Positions 5,417-5,591 of a stretch of 5,591 bases of DNA are shown here, in pieces; position 1 is the first letter of the stretch, and each line of letters begins with the position of its first letter. This DNA is from Zoogloeaceae bacterium (lineage in GTDB: Bacteria; Pseudomonadota; Gammaproteobacteria; Burkholderiales; Rhodocyclaceae). The translations under genes and the position numbers were made by a program. Below the pieces are notes generated by a model. It made no database searches. It was not told the origin of the DNA and worked only from the letters and a program-made list of their open reading frames with translations. The stretch spans positions 1 to 5,591 of the forward strand of contig JAISLJ010000201.1 in NCBI GenBank assembly GCA_031290955.1. Reading direction: 5' to 3'.

Positions 5417-5496
5417 CTTTGCGGCTTGTTGTGGTCTGCGGCCTGTGGGACGCAGGGCGCGGGCGCAGATGTGTCCATCTTTTCAGGAGAAAATCC

Positions 5497-5591
5497 ATGT
5501 TCGATTCCCATGATTCCCGTCCGGAACTTCCCGTTGATGCCTCGAAGCGCGCCCTGTTGCGCGCGGCGGGAGCGGTTGCCGTAGCCGCGCC
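5497..5591 (+). CDS. N-terminus of a probable exported protein (Tat-like signal), 3' end outside window
   Basis: The gene begins at ATG 5497 with CAGGAGA (5484-5490) placed seven bases upstream, the strongest ribosome binding site in the window. Thirty-one full codons are visible. A polar N-terminus (MFDSHDSRPELPVD) is followed by ASKRALLRAAGAVAVAA at residues 15-31: S-K-R-x-L-L-R then a small hydrophobic stretch. This resembles a twin-arginine signal (S-R-R-x-F-L-K) with Lys in place of the first Arg, a variant tolerated in some Tat substrates. The product could be a cofactor-bearing periplasmic or membrane-anchored enzyme, but nothing of the mature domain is visible, so I do not assign a function. 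It has its own upstream regulatory region, so it is probably not part of the gcv transcript. Confidence 0.75.
   Translation, partial: MFDSHDSRPELPVDASKRALLRAAGAVAVAA

Larger units (their letters stand above)
4965..5496. other. Long non-coding interval rich in hairpins and short repeats
   Basis: No convincing gene is visible in these 532 bases. Frames open on either strand (for example the minus frame covering 4849-5352, and plus frames from 5004 and 5150) give low-complexity, Arg/Pro/Ser-rich translations, have no ribosome binding site and resemble no family. The interval contains at least five separate inverted repeats (5024/5062, 5087-5112, 5178-5194, 5247-5268, 5281-5300), degenerate GGAACG repeats and a homopyrimidine tract. 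It ends in an AT-rich palindrome and promoter-like boxes before the gene at 5497. Translated phrases such as 'PSFQKEGREGG' on the minus strand are of a kind that intergenic dispersed repeats often give, so part may be a REP-like repeat family. That is inference, since only one window is available. Confidence 0.6.

Noticed and set aside
4965..5496. tRNA or rRNA gene in the long spacer
   Set aside because: No cloverleaf with a T-loop GTTCRANNC pattern and no rRNA-like conserved segment was found on either strand.

Overview
The window is GC-rich (apart from a short AT-rich patch near 5360-5390) and looks like chromosomal DNA of a proteobacterium, most likely a betaproteobacterium. This is inferred from the gene content: a 3'-terminal thiC fragment, a DUF2069 membrane protein, a large PilZ-like protein of a type I associate with betaproteobacteria, and gcvT-gcvH. 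I cannot name the genus from the sequence alone.

Layout. Bases 1-168 hold the end of thiC (+), including its CX2CX4C iron-sulfur motif. After a short convergent gap, bases 333-3101, and possibly up to 3351, carry a compact leftward (-) cluster. In transcription order it is: an uncertain 78-residue ORF, a 505-residue protein with both PilZ cyclic-di-GMP motifs, a four-helix DUF2069 membrane protein, and a secreted S1/P1-type zinc nuclease. The last three are packed with an ATGA overlap and a 1-base gap, so they are almost certainly co-transcribed and translationally coupled. Divergently, gcvT and gcvH (+, 3430-4964) encode the T and H proteins of the glycine cleavage system. gcvP does not follow directly. 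Instead there is a 532-base non-coding stretch (4965-5496) rich in hairpins and short repeats, ending in an AT-rich palindrome and a plausible promoter. A new gene with a strong ribosome binding site then begins at 5497 and runs off the window; its N-terminus resembles a Tat-type export signal.

How the genes work together. GcvT and GcvH act with GcvP and lipoamide dehydrogenase (neither in the window) to split glycine and charge tetrahydrofolate with a one-carbon unit. The leftward cluster mixes a probable c-di-GMP receptor, an inner-membrane protein and a periplasmic nuclease. A shared process is not known to me, and any link is inference from gene packing. No CRISPR array, tRNA, rRNA, transposase or recognisable insertion sequence was seen. 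The most unusual parts are the PilZ-DUF2069-nuclease cluster and the structured intergenic region before the last gene.
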